Positions 8,725 through 18,194 are shown, counted from the first letter of the stretch. The stretch is 64,000 nucleotides of DNA from Gammaproteobacteria bacterium (GCA_021772985.1 JAJFKX010000008.1:226229-290228); one strand, 5' to 3'. Numbers and translations are program-made. Notes: generated by a model not told the origin, from the letters alone.

Positions 8725-9559
8725 CCGGCGTGAATTAGCCATGGCAGAACCTTTGCCCTTAAAGGAATTGCAGCACCGGTTCCTGGATTATTTGCAACAA
8801 CAGCAATTGGACCAGCCGCATTCGTTGGCTCAGCAGGTTGTTGAGCAGGGCAAAATCAATGCCGCACAAAGGCTGGGAATTTACGGCAATGCTTATCGTG
8901 TCAGGCTGCAAAAAGTTATCGAAACCGATCATCCCGTTTTGTGTGCTTATCTGGGGGATGATTTATTTGCTGAATTATTAACAGGCTATCTGCAGGCACA
9001 TCCGTCACAGGTTAGATCTCTGCGTTATTTTTGCCAGCGTTTACCGGAATATCTGCAAGTCACAAAACCGTTTTCACAACATCCGGTATTAGCCGAGATT
9101 GCGATGTTTGAAAATTTGCTGCTGGATAGTTTTGATGCGCCTGACCGGCAACGCAAAGATTTCGCAGAAGTTCAGGCATTACCTCCGGAACAATGGCCTG
9201 CTATGCATTTGCGCTTGCATCCCAGTGTGCAGTTTTTTATTGCCCGCTGGAATAGTGTAGAAAGCTGGCAGGCGATTAAGGCGGAAAATAAGCCACCTGT
9301 CGCTGAAAAAATACCCTCAGATTCAAATCACCAGGCGATGTTGCCATGGTTGGTATGGCGAAACGAACAGCAATTGACACAATTCCGTTCGCTTGACGGT
9401 GCAGAATATGAATTGCTGACCGAAATAGTCAAAGGTCAGGGTTTTGCCAGTTTATGTGAATTGTTGATAGCCTGGTATTCAGAGGAAGAAATTGGACAGC
9501 GGGTGGTGAGCTATATGCAACGATGGTTTACCGACGCGATTATCGTTGGGATACATTGA
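8693..9559 (+). CDS. bufC: BufC, DUF2063 RiPP-recognition partner protein
   Basis: 288 residues. The N-terminal half matches DUF2063 (LKELQHRFLDYLQ, ERGKINAAQRLGIYGNAYRVRL-like region, ETDHPVLCAYLGDDLF), the domain that binds the precursor and works with the MNIO enzyme. The C-terminal half is a variable helical region. The frame opens at an ATG at 8693 inside bufB; the ATG at 8741 (MAEPLPLKELQ) is an equally possible start and fits the family better. It is the last gene of the three-gene operon, and its TGA abuts the stop codon of the convergent peptidase gene with no spacer. Confidence 0.88.
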   Translation: MIAQLLRGQHDRRELAMAEPLPLKELQHRFLDYLQQQQLDQPHSLAQQVVEQGKINAAQRLGIYGNAYRVRLQKVIETDHPVLCAYLGDDLFAELLTGYLQAHPSQVRSLRYFCQRLPEYLQVTKPFSQHPVLAEIAMFENLLLDSFDAPDRQRKDFAEVQALPPEQWPAMHLRLHPSVQFFIARWNSVESWQAIKAENKPPVAEKIPSDSNHQAMLPWLVWRNEQQLTQFRSLDGAEYELLTEIVKGQGFASLCELLIAWYSEEEIGQRVVSYMQRWFTDAIIVGIH

Positions 9560-10921
9560 TTACAAGCTGCTTAATTCTGAAGCCCATTTTACTAACTTAT
9601 TTAATAATTCCGGCGCATTGCTGATTTGTGGCTCGGAGGCGGGATAACCCTGTTCGTTTTCCCATTCACTGAGATGCTGTTTGGCGATTTCAAACGCATC
9701 GGTAAAAGACTTTGTTTCAGCTAAGCCAATTTGAAAAAAAGCCCGGCCAAAATAGGTCATGTCGGTATCATCACTGCAACCGAAAGAGTGCCGGTCATCC
9801 CGTGCAGCAGTGATAATCAGGCTGTTATTGTCCTGCAAAGGTTCTATAAAACCACCGGAAAAGCACGCCGAGACCACCACTACTTTTGAGCGTATGCCAG
9901 ATTCCTTAATCAAAGTAGCCAGGTAATCTGCTGATAAATTATTTAGCGGCAGGTTATAAAGTGAGAACGATAGCCAATGGTTTTTCGAACCATGACTGGT
10001 AATGAACAAAAATAAAATATCCTCTTCCAAGTCCATCACACCAGCCAAGCCGTTCAGTGCAGTTTTGAGATTGCTGACGGTGGCCAACGGATGGCTGTCG
10101 ATAACTTCCGGGTTATTGATTAATGTGATTTGTCTGCCCTCGGCAGCGAAAGTGTCAGCAAACAACTGTTCGGTGAAAAGCGCTTCTTTCATGAACACAT
10201 CCTGTTCGCCGTAGCCGGCGACGTGAACCGTATACATATCGGTAACTTCAGGACGTTGCGGTGATAATCCAGCGATTATGTTGTCCAGCATAGCCGCCTG
10301 CCGGAACAAAACTCTTTCGGTATTGAAGTTGGGCGTTGATTCAGCAGTTTCAGCATTTTTGTAATATTCTGAATAGTCGGTTTGCCAGAAATCCGCCAAC
10401 AGCAGCTGGCTGGCCAGCAGGTAAACGATGATCGGGTGACTGATGGCGGGTAATATCTGTCGGCGCCGGTATTGCCATGGCTGCAAGCTGCGCAAGGCTG
10501 TAATGACCGGGATCGCGAGCCAGATGATGGAACCATACCAAAGCCATTGATACACCTGCCAGGGTGTTTCAGGGGCGTGGATCAGCCAGTTATATACCGG
10601 TAGCAGCAGCAGGTTGCGGACAATGTCTGCACTCAGCAGCAATACCGGCAGTTGCCATATTAATGATGGTTGTCTGCACCAACGGGCGGCCAGCATGCCG
10701 ATCGACAGCAATACCAGCAAAAATACCGCCCAGGTTTGCAAGGCATTAAGATCAAACAAACGTGGTGGTAACACTGCAGCGAAATCAAAAGCTAATTCGG
10801 TCAGCAGGCTGAGCATGGCCAGCGCCCAAAACCAGCCGGCAGTCAACTGCAATCTGTTAACTTTGGGATGCCAGCCAAGCAACAATTGACAGCCGGCCAG
10901 TAATAGTTTGATCAAATGCAT
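9560..10921 (-). CDS. membrane-anchored C13 (legumain-like) caspase-fold peptidase
   Basis: 453 residues from the ATG at 10921; the frame reaches a TTG at 10942. The N-terminal 180 residues contain about five hydrophobic segments, predicting an inner-membrane anchor. The rest holds a caspase-fold catalytic domain with the C13 dyad: the histidine in FITSHGSKNHW (about residue 310) and the cysteine in VVVSACFSGGF (about residue 353). Bacterial members of this type are mostly uncharacterised peptidases. Asparaginyl specificity as in legumain is not assured. It is convergent with the bufferin operon, so the two are not co-transcribed. Confidence 0.82.
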   Translation of the reverse strand: MHLIKLLLAGCQLLLGWHPKVNRLQLTAGWFWALAMLSLLTELAFDFAAVLPPRLFDLNALQTWAVFLLVLLSIGMLAARWCRQPSLIWQLPVLLLSADIVRNLLLLPVYNWLIHAPETPWQVYQWLWYGSIIWLAIPVITALRSLQPWQYRRRQILPAISHPIIVYLLASQLLLADFWQTDYSEYYKNAETAESTPNFNTERVLFRQAAMLDNIIAGLSPQRPEVTDMYTVHVAGYGEQDVFMKEALFTEQLFADTFAAEGRQITLINNPEVIDSHPLATVSNLKTALNGLAGVMDLEEDILFLFITSHGSKNHWLSFSLYNLPLNNLSADYLATLIKESGIRSKVVVVSACFSGGFIEPLQDNNSLIITAARDDRHSFGCSDDTDMTYFGRAFFQIGLAETKSFTDAFEIAKQHLSEWENEQGYPASEPQISNAPELLNKLVKWASELSSL

Positions 10922-11031
10922 GGGGTATAAGCTGCACTGCAAGTTGGCATCATAGTAGCAGTCTGGTTATGGATATATGCTGGATGCAGATTCGCACTCA
11001 AGCATAGGCGTCCTCAATCCAGTCCGATACA

Positions 11032-11148
11032 TTACTGATCACGGTCACAGCTATTGACGACCAGATTACGCTCAGCGATTTCTTGCTGGGTTTGACCGTC
11101 TTTAATCACCAACGTGGCAAATACATTGTAGTGCGGCTGAGCTGTTGG
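11032..11148 (-). pseudogene. short coding remnant
   Basis: Directly after a TAG, the minus strand reads 38 protein-like codons without a start codon: PTAQPHYNVFATLVIKDGQ, then QQEIAERNLVVNSCDRDQ and TAA. It looks like the C-terminal end of a lost gene. I cannot name the family. The rest of the 285-base gap between the C13 peptidase and the polymerase gene shows nothing else clear; in particular no LexA-type box. Confidence 0.3.
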
Positions 11149-11206
11149 CTAAGTACGCGTAATCAACTGATATTACATTGGCTTTTTTTGACCGGTTGAT
11201 CCCTGC

Positions 11207-12517
11207 ATGATGGAGGTGTTTAATGCTGTCATGGCTACACCAGAACCACTGCGCGAACTGTTTATCGATTTCGATGCCTGGTTTGCCTCGGTAGAGCAAG
11301 CCCTGGAGCCGAGCCTGAGAGGCAAACCAGTGGGGGTAGTGCCGGTGATGACCGATCGTACCTGTTGTATCGCTACCAGCTACGAAGCCAAACGCCTGGG
11401 TATTAAAACCGGCATGGCTGTTTGGGATGCTAAAAAGATATGCCCGGATGTCCGGCTGGTGTTGTCGGATACGGCTCGTTATGTGCATTACCACCAGCAA
11501 ATGGTAAAAGCCGTAGAAAGTTGTATCCCGGTAGACAAAGTGGTGTCTATTGATGAAATGGCATGCACACTGACCGGACGCTGGCGGCAACCGGATGTTG
11601 CCGTGAAGATTGCCCGGCAAATAAAACAGGCGACCAGTGACGTATTGCCGGTTACCTGTTCAATTGGCATAGCACCCAATCGATTTTTGGCCAAAATGGC
11701 CTCCAAACTGGATAAGCCGGATGCTATCAGGGTGTTGGCGGCAACTGATTTGCCTGCAGCATTTGAGTATTTGGAATTGGAGGATTTAACTGGAATCGGG
11801 CGGGGTATGTGGCGACGATTGAAACACGCCGGGATTCACTCAATCACCCAGCTATATGCAGCCAGAAGTGATGTTTTGCGCAGTATCTGGGGAGGTATCG
11901 AGGGCCAGCGTGTGTATGCTGAATTGCGCGGATGCTCAACCTATCGCCCACCATCAAAGCGGCGCAGTGTGGGGCATTCACATGTGTTGCCGCCGGAGAT
12001 GCGCAGGCCCGATAAAGCATTGGCGATATTGCACAAAATGCTGCAGAAGGCAGCCTTCCGGATGCGGGAGATGAACTATCATGCCAGTGGCATGAGTTTG
12101 AGCTTGTGGCTGGCGACTGACAGCCAAACCGGAAAACGTGGGAGCTGGGGAGAGTATGCTCAATTCGCGCCGCTGAACGACACCCGGGATTTAAGCTGGG
12201 TACTTAAAGAATTGTGGGAGCGTCGACCCAAAGGCAAAAAGATACAGTCGCTAGGCGTGCAGCTGTATGATTTAATTCCCGACACAGATGTCAGTGGTGA
12301 ATTATTCCCGCGCCGCGATCATCACCCGGATCTGGCGGAAGGCAATTTAAGTCTGGTTGCAGATAAGATCAACAAACGATTTGGATCCCAGATGGCGTTT
12401 TTTGGTGGTGCCAAGGAAGGTCTTGAAGGCGCGCCCATGCGGATCGCTTTTACCCAGATTCCGAACCCGGCACTGGAAAGTGATCGACCAGAGCAAAGCA
12501 GGCGCATACATAAATGA
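11207..12517 (+). CDS. Y-family (DinB/UmuC-like) translesion DNA polymerase
   Basis: 436 residues, longer than typical DinB (about 350). It has the catalytic metal ligands D21 and D23 in FIDFDAWFASVEQ, with W25/F26 at the steric-gate position, the second acidic pair D116-E117 in VVSIDEM, and CSIGIAPNRFLAKMASKLDKP. A helix-hairpin-helix (LTGIGRGMWRRL) and a little-finger domain follow. These residues support nucleotidyl transfer during lesion bypass. It starts at tandem ATGs; an ATG at 11231 behind GGAGGTG is another possible start. I see no SOS box upstream. It ends one base from the convergent methyltransferase gene. Confidence 0.85.
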   Translation: MMEVFNAVMATPEPLRELFIDFDAWFASVEQALEPSLRGKPVGVVPVMTDRTCCIATSYEAKRLGIKTGMAVWDAKKICPDVRLVLSDTARYVHYHQQMVKAVESCIPVDKVVSIDEMACTLTGRWRQPDVAVKIARQIKQATSDVLPVTCSIGIAPNRFLAKMASKLDKPDAIRVLAATDLPAAFEYLELEDLTGIGRGMWRRLKHAGIHSITQLYAARSDVLRSIWGGIEGQRVYAELRGCSTYRPPSKRRSVGHSHVLPPEMRRPDKALAILHKMLQKAAFRMREMNYHASGMSLSLWLATDSQTGKRGSWGEYAQFAPLNDTRDLSWVLKELWERRPKGKKIQSLGVQLYDLIPDTDVSGELFPRRDHHPDLAEGNLSLVADKINKRFGSQMAFFGGAKEGLEGAPMRIAFTQIPNPALESDRPEQSRRIHK

Positions 12518-12518
12518 A

Positions 12519-13262
12519 TTATTTCCGAGCTATCGCAATCAATCGTTCAGCCTCAATATCATAATCCCCTGCATCCCAATCTCCATATAACACCACTTCG
12601 GAAAAACCGGCGTCATGTAATCGATCAGCCAATTCCACCCCGGAATAAATGGCGTGGCTGAATTCTGTGCGTTTAACCTGCTCTCCGTCGATCAGTAACC
12701 ATTCAATACTTACGCGTGTCATATTGTCGTTCAGTAACGGCCGCTCAATCAGGATTCTGCCGTCTGGATAGTCACGGGCATGTACAGGCTGGATGTTGCG
12801 CGCCAGGTATTCCTTGCCAACCGTATCGATCAGCAAGGTGCCGGCCTGGTTAAGATTTTTATAGCATTGTTCCAATAATGCCAGATTGTCCTGTTCATCC
12901 TCAAAATAACCAAAAGAAGTCCACATCGATGTAATCAAATCAAAATGGCCGGGTTTGGAATACTCACGCATATCGGATTGCTGGATGTTGAGTTTAATCG
13001 AAGACCTGGCAGCCTCAGCGCGCAATTTATCCAATAAATAGCTGCTGCTGTCCAAAGCGGTAACCCGGCAACCACGTTGTGCCAAGGGGATGGCATGCCG
13101 GCCCGGACCACAGCCCAGGTCTAATATTCTGTCTGGAATACAACCGATATAGGCAAATAAAGGATCAACTTGTTGTGCGGCACGCTGAAAGTCTTCGGCG
13201 GAGAACATACAATCATAAAAGTCCTGCCATAGTTGATCATCGAAAAACCAGTTGTCATTCAT
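12519..13262 (-). CDS. class I SAM-dependent methyltransferase
   Basis: 247 residues from the ATG at 13262 (the frame opens at 13304). The SAM-binding motif is RILDLGCGPGRHAIPLA, with an acidic second motif (VTALDSSSYLL) and the post-motif FDLITSMWTSFGYF. The C-terminal half is beta-rich, as in small-molecule methyltransferases of the methyltransf_25/11 type. The substrate is unknown. The start codon overlaps that of the divergent aminopeptidase gene within one CATG. Confidence 0.8.
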   Translation of the reverse strand: MNDNWFFDDQLWQDFYDCMFSAEDFQRAAQQVDPLFAYIGCIPDRILDLGCGPGRHAIPLAQRGCRVTALDSSSYLLDKLRAEAARSSIKLNIQQSDMREYSKPGHFDLITSMWTSFGYFEDEQDNLALLEQCYKNLNQAGTLLIDTVGKEYLARNIQPVHARDYPDGRILIERPLLNDNMTRVSIEWLLIDGEQVKRTEFSHAIYSGVELADRLHDAGFSEVVLYGDWDAGDYDIEAERLIAIARK

Positions 13263-14400
13263 GCGCCGCCTACCAATTCTGAAAAGTGCCCTATTGTTAG
13301 TCATTGCAATAACGATGGCTACTGCATTGTGTTTCGTGATACCCGGATGTACTTCAGTGCGCTGGACATTTCAGGCGGTAGAAGGGCATTTTGATTTGCT
13401 CTCCCGGCGGGAACCAATCATTGAGCTGGTCAATGATCCGTCGACCTCACCAGTGCTGCGACACAAGCTGGAGTTAGCGCTGAATTTACGCAATTATGCA
13501 AGCGCTGAGCTGGGCCTGCCGGACAATCAGAGTTATCGCCATTATGCAGATTTACAGCGCAGTGCAGTTGTTTGGAATGTGATTGCAACACCTGAGAATT
13601 CATTGGAAGCTCAAACCTGGTGTTATCCATTTGCCGGTTGTTTAGCGTATCGAGGTTGGTATCAGCGCAGTGCTGCTGTTACCGAGGCACAACGTTTACA
13701 TGCGAAACAGCGAGATGTGATGGTCAGTCCGGCAACCGCTTATTCGACACTTGGCTGGTTTGATGACCCGGTGTTGAATACCATGCTGGCATATTCGGAT
13801 GCTTATCAGGAACCAGTGTTGGCCAGCCTGATTTTTCACGAGTTGGCGCATCAGCAATTGTTTGTCGCGGGCGCTACCGGTTTTAATGAATCGTTTGCTG
13901 AAACAGTTGCCAATGAGGGAGTACGGCGGTGGTTAGCGCTGAAAGGTGATCCACAGTTAAGCCGTCGCTGGGGTGCCTGGCAGCAAGCCAATACTGAAGT
14001 TAATGCCTTGCTTGCCGCTGCCCGGCAACAGTTACAAACTACTTATACAAACATACTGGATGAAGAAATAGTGCTGCGCAAAAAACAACAGGTATTTATT
14101 GATTTACGTAAGAACTATTTGGCTAAGCTTGATGCAACAGTGGCTGATAATGAGCTGCATAGCGCATTGCTGGCCTGGCGCGAGTGGTTTGCACAACCGT
14201 TGAATAATGCTCACCTGGCATTGCATGCAACCTATCAACAGGGTGTGCAGGTGCTGCAAAAGTTGTTGGCTTGCAATCAGTACGATCTGGTCAGATTTTA
14301 TCAAGTTGCTGCGATAATTGGTGAGTGGCCGGCCGAACAGCGCCGCTCCTGGTTGGAGGGAACATTTGCAACACCTGCGAATGTATGTGCAGGTAGCTGA
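13261..14400 (+). CDS. putative zinc aminopeptidase lipoprotein (PF10023-type)
   Basis: 379 residues from the ATG at 13261. A hydrophobic signal ends in FVIPGC, a probable lipobox, so it is a likely lipoprotein. The central HELAHQ is an HExxH zinc motif, followed by the downstream glutamate in FNESFAETVANEG, matching the PF10023 'putative aminopeptidase' family; the usual length is about 350-380. The C-terminal half is helical with many glutamines. Peptide cleavage in the periplasm is inferred from the family. It precedes lptD by about 40 bases and may be read with it. Confidence 0.82.
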   Translation: MRRLPILKSALLLVIAITMATALCFVIPGCTSVRWTFQAVEGHFDLLSRREPIIELVNDPSTSPVLRHKLELALNLRNYASAELGLPDNQSYRHYADLQRSAVVWNVIATPENSLEAQTWCYPFAGCLAYRGWYQRSAAVTEAQRLHAKQRDVMVSPATAYSTLGWFDDPVLNTMLAYSDAYQEPVLASLIFHELAHQQLFVAGATGFNESFAETVANEGVRRWLALKGDPQLSRRWGAWQQANTEVNALLAAARQQLQTTYTNILDEEIVLRKKQQVFIDLRKNYLAKLDATVADNELHSALLAWREWFAQPLNNAHLALHATYQQGVQVLQKLLACNQYDLVRFYQVAAIIGEWPAEQRRSWLEGTFATPANVCAGS

Positions 14401-14442
14401 AACTGAGCTTACAATACACATTGTTTGTAATGGAAATGAAAG

Positions 14443-16671
14443 TTGCCCGTTAGCTGTCGCTCATCCAAAGTCAGCCTGATGTTCTTGTGCCTGGCCTGTG
14501 CTGGTGCTCATGCGCAGTTCAGTGGTATTAATCAAGGCAACGGTGATAGTTCCGCGGTAGCGGAGATGTGTACTGCAGATGTGCGCACCACTCGCCAGGG
14601 ACCAACGCCGAATCGTACATTGGCACCGGTTTATGTGAATGCCGAGCAAATTGACCTGGAACGATTCGGGCAATCTGAGTTTGTTGGTAGAGTGTTGCTG
14701 GAGCGTGCTGATCAACAGGTAGAGACTGGTCGTTTGTTGTACGATCGCAGTATTGGTGAAGTGGTATTGCCTGAAGCACTGCGTTACAGCGACCAGGATT
14801 ATGAAGTACAGGCACAAAGTGCTTCGTATTTGATTACAGACGGCAGCGCCAATTTTGATCAGGTTGAATTTCAGGTGGTTGGTAGTACTGCAAACGGCCG
14901 TGCGCAAAGTGTGTTCCTGGAAAACGACGGTATTGCCCGATTAACCAGTATAGATTTCACCACCTGTCCTGGCGACGAGCCGGCATGGGAATTGTCTGCA
15001 GCTCGCCTCAAACTGGATCGCGATGCCGGAGTGGGTACCGCACGAAATGCAACCCTGCGTTTTCAGGGAGTGCCATTATTGTATTTGCCCTGGATCAGTT
15101 TTCCGATAGACGATCGGCGTAAAACCGGTTTTCTATATCCTACCTTCAGTACAACTTCTGATAACGGTGTGGCTTTTTCCTGGCCGTTTTATTGGAATAT
15201 TGCGCCGAATATGGATGCTACTGTAATTCCAAGGTTTTTTTCCGGCCGCGGGCCTGCCCTGGGTGCTGAATATAGATTCTTGTCAGAGCGTGCCAGTGCT
15301 GTACTGGATGGTGATTATTTACCCGGGGATGATGAATTTGCCGGGCTTGATCGTTACCGTTACCGGGCCAGAGCAAATTATCAGTTTGGCCGTGGCATTT
15401 CGTCACGACTGAATATCCACCGGGTTAGTGATGAGGATTACTTTTTGAGTTTCGGTGGAGATATCAACGAAACCACCATCTCATTTTTGCGCAGCGATTT
15501 TGGTTTTTATGCCAGCGGACGAGGTTGGAATACAGCCTTGGTATTCGACGATTTTCAGGAATTGGACAGGAGTATTCCTGATACCAGTGAACCTTATTCC
15601 AGGCTGCCTCGTTTAACAGCCGATTGGCGTTATCCAATTCATGGGAATCTGGATTTTGTTGTGGATACGGAAGCCGTTTATTTTGAACGCGATGTAGGTC
15701 CCAATGGTGGCCGGTTGGATATATATCCAGCTATCGAGTGGCGTTACCAGCGTCCCGGGTGGTATATCGCGCCGCGAGCAGGGTTTCGTTATACCGCGTA
15801 TACATTGAATAGTTTGGATGAGTCGGTGGTGCCCCTGGTCGACCAAAGCCCTTCCAGAGCACTGCCTATTATCAGTGTAGACGGGGGTTTGATTTTTGAA
15901 CGTGATCTGCTCAGTGGCGATCGAGTCACATTGGAGCCACGATTTTTTTATGCCTATGTCCCGTTTGAACAACAAGATGATCTGCCTGACTTTGATACTG
16001 CAGAGTTGACCTTCGGTGTCAGCCAGCTCTTTAATACCAACCGGTTTACGGGCGCTGACCGACAAGCCGAGGCAAATCAATTGTCCTGGGCGGTGACCTC
16101 CCGGTTGATTGATGGTAATAGTGGCCGGCAATATCTGGATGTGACCGTTGGACAAACGCTCTATTTTCGTGATCAGAATGTCCAGTTGCCCAATAGCGCA
16201 GCAACCAGCTTTGAAAGCTCAGCAATTTTGGCCGAAGTTAACTATCGACCATTTTCCAACTGGGCGATAACTGCTGGTGTCCAATATGATCCGGAGGATA
16301 CCCAGCTTGATGTTGGCCTGTTAGGACTTAGTTATATTGGTGATGATGGGCTGAGGGTGCAGACGGGATACCGCTTCCGGGACCAACAGGTGGACCAGGT
16401 TGATTTGCGGGTACGTTATCCGATTTCCGATTCGTGGAATTTACTGGGACGATGGAATTACTCGTTCCTGGAAGATACCAGCCTGGAAGCTGTGCTTGGA
16501 TTTGAGTACGAAAGTTGTTGCTGGGCATTGCAACTCATCGCAAGAGAATTTGTCAATGGACGTGATGGCAGCGATCAAATCGGTGTGTTCATAGAATTAC
16601 ACTTGAAAGGCCTGGGTAGTCTGGGGCGCCAACCCTACGATTTGTTTGGAATTAATCAACGCAACTACTAG
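14443..16671 (+). CDS. lptD: LptD, LPS-assembly outer-membrane protein
   Basis: 742 residues. A signal peptide (LMFLCLACAGAHAQ) leads into an OstA/LptA-like beta-jellyroll (about 60-190, VYVNAEQIDLERFG) and then the large beta-barrel. Cysteines near residue 43, in the TTCPGDEPAW region, and the CC pair in YESCCWALQL match the disulfide cysteines of LptD. With LptE it inserts lipopolysaccharide into the outer leaflet. The frame starts with TTG at 14443 after GGAA; an in-frame ATG at 14479 is an alternative that would shorten the signal peptide. It heads the lptD-surA-pdxA-rsmA cluster. Confidence 0.95.
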   Translation: MPVSCRSSKVSLMFLCLACAGAHAQFSGINQGNGDSSAVAEMCTADVRTTRQGPTPNRTLAPVYVNAEQIDLERFGQSEFVGRVLLERADQQVETGRLLYDRSIGEVVLPEALRYSDQDYEVQAQSASYLITDGSANFDQVEFQVVGSTANGRAQSVFLENDGIARLTSIDFTTCPGDEPAWELSAARLKLDRDAGVGTARNATLRFQGVPLLYLPWISFPIDDRRKTGFLYPTFSTTSDNGVAFSWPFYWNIAPNMDATVIPRFFSGRGPALGAEYRFLSERASAVLDGDYLPGDDEFAGLDRYRYRARANYQFGRGISSRLNIHRVSDEDYFLSFGGDINETTISFLRSDFGFYASGRGWNTALVFDDFQELDRSIPDTSEPYSRLPRLTADWRYPIHGNLDFVVDTEAVYFERDVGPNGGRLDIYPAIEWRYQRPGWYIAPRAGFRYTAYTLNSLDESVVPLVDQSPSRALPIISVDGGLIFERDLLSGDRVTLEPRFFYAYVPFEQQDDLPDFDTAELTFGVSQLFNTNRFTGADRQAEANQLSWAVTSRLIDGNSGRQYLDVTVGQTLYFRDQNVQLPNSAATSFESSAILAEVNYRPFSNWAITAGVQYDPEDTQLDVGLLGLSYIGDDGLRVQTGYRFRDQQVDQVDLRVRYPISDSWNLLGRWNYSFLEDTSLEAVLGFEYESCCWALQLIAREFVNGRDGSDQIGVFIELHLKGLGSLGRQPYDLFGINQRNY

Positions 16672-16683
16672 ATCTGCGTTGCG

Positions 16684-16697
16684 CACTGTTAACAGTG
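16684..16697. promoter_or_regulatory. perfect palindrome between lptD and surA
   Basis: CACTGTTAACAGTG is a 14-base perfect palindrome in the 77-base lptD-surA gap, 50 bases before surA. It may be an operator or a weak mRNA hairpin; nothing more can be said. Confidence 0.25.
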
Positions 16698-16748
16698 ATC
16701 AACAGGGTACGGGTCTATACTGACTAACTGAATTTTTGGAGTTTAGTG

Positions 16749-18194
16749 ATGATGAGATTATTAGCTGGTTTGATAACGATGTTGCCGGCCTTGGTGGTAT
16801 TGGCTCAGTCCAACAGCGGAGAGCCTGCAAGCGATTTCATTCGTGCCCGTGACAATGGCGCCCCCGCCGCGCCAGTGATTGCACCAGCAACTGCTGAAAA
16901 TCAGGTCAGCCTACAAGAAATCGCGGCAGGTGCCGCTGGTGAAGAACCGGCTGAAGATAATACCAAGCGCGCTATATTACCGGTATCTGCCACAAGCTTT
17001 GATCGGATTGTGGCGGTGGCTGAGGAGGATGTAATTCTGGAAACCGAGTTGCAGTTAAGCATTCAGGGTGTGCGTGATCAGGTGCAGGCCCGGGGCGGTT
17101 CTATGCCGCCGATGAATTTATTACAGCAGCAGGTGCTGGAACGGATGGTACTTAACAAGCTGCAGGTGCAACGTGCCACCGGCACCGGAATCCGGGTAAG
17201 CGATACTGATGTGGATCAGGCGTTGGGTAGAGTCGCCCAGCAAAACAACATCACGATTTTGCAATTACGCCAAACATTGGAAGCCGATGGTTTTAACTTC
17301 GCAGATTTTCGTGATGAGCTGCGCGATGAGTTATTAATCAGCCGGTTGCGGGACCGGGTTGGTGATTCAATTCCAGAAATCACTGATACTGAAATTGAAA
17401 TTCTGCTGGCATCAGAGCGATTTGGCGGAAGCCAATACAGTCTTTCGCATATATTGATCAGCGTGAATGATGGTGCTACGCCAGCGCAAGTACAAGCAGC
17501 GCAAGATGAGGTGAGTGATGTCTATCAGCGCTTGCAAAATGGTCTGGAGTTTACCGCAGCAGCAATCAGTTATTCCGATGCGCAGGATGCATTGGATGGT
17601 GGTGTACTTGGCTGGCGTGAATTGAACAGCATGCCAACTGTATTTGCGAGTGCCGTTGAAGACCTTAGTGCGGGTGAGTTCAGTCAGCCTATTCGCAGCC
17701 CTGCCGGCTATCACATTTTACGCTTGAATGAAGTGCGAAATGATGCCGTAGTGATGATCGAGGAAGCCAGAGTCCTGCATTTGATGGTTGCAGCCAATGA
17801 GTTGGTCAGCTCGGATGAGGCGCATGCACACATTATGCAGATGAAAGGAGAATTGGAGCAAGGTGCTGATTTCGGTGAGATGGCTAAAGAACATTCAGAT
17901 GATAATGTTACAGCCAATCTAGGTGGTGAAATGGGTTGGATTCAGCCGGAGCAATATGGGCCACGTTTCAAACAGATCATTGATAGTCTTGATAACGGAC
18001 AGATCAGTGAGCCTTTTCAAGACCAGGCTGGCTGGCACCTGGTGTTATTGGAAGACGAGCGTGAGTCTGATGTAACCGAGTTGGCTATACGGACCCGGGC
18101 GAGAGATACAATTCGTTCACAAAAGGCGGAAGAAGAATATGATCGATTCTTGCGTCAATTGCGAGACGAATCTTATGTAGATATTCGCCTGTAG
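16749..18194 (+). CDS. surA: SurA, periplasmic chaperone and peptidyl-prolyl isomerase
   Basis: 481 residues from the ATG placed seven bases after GGAG; a GTG three bases earlier is possible. It has a signal peptide (LLAGLITMLPALVVLA), a low-complexity linker, a SurA N-domain (FDRIVAVAEEDVILETEL), and two parvulin PpiC domains. The first is around 225-325 (YSLSHILISV..GGVLGWRE) and the second around 340-440 (VLHLMVAAN..GGEMGWIQPEQ). SurA escorts unfolded outer-membrane proteins, including LptD, to the BAM complex. The roughly 50-residue spacer after the signal peptide is longer than in E. coli. Confidence 0.95.
   Translation: MMRLLAGLITMLPALVVLAQSNSGEPASDFIRARDNGAPAAPVIAPATAENQVSLQEIAAGAAGEEPAEDNTKRAILPVSATSFDRIVAVAEEDVILETELQLSIQGVRDQVQARGGSMPPMNLLQQQVLERMVLNKLQVQRATGTGIRVSDTDVDQALGRVAQQNNITILQLRQTLEADGFNFADFRDELRDELLISRLRDRVGDSIPEITDTEIEILLASERFGGSQYSLSHILISVNDGATPAQVQAAQDEVSDVYQRLQNGLEFTAAAISYSDAQDALDGGVLGWRELNSMPTVFASAVEDLSAGEFSQPIRSPAGYHILRLNEVRNDAVVMIEEARVLHLMVAANELVSSDEAHAHIMQMKGELEQGADFGEMAKEHSDDNVTANLGGEMGWIQPEQYGPRFKQIIDSLDNGQISEPFQDQAGWHLVLLEDERESDVTELAIRTRARDTIRSQKAEEEYDRFLRQLRDESYVDIRL

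Noticed and set aside
10943..11206. SOS (LexA) box before the Y-family polymerase
   Set aside because: No CTGT-N8-ACAG site could be found; the nearest CTGATC..CACAG does not fit.
15613..16155. 180-codon minus-strand ORF opposite lptD
   Set aside because: It is antisense to the conserved barrel region of lptD and shows no family pattern.
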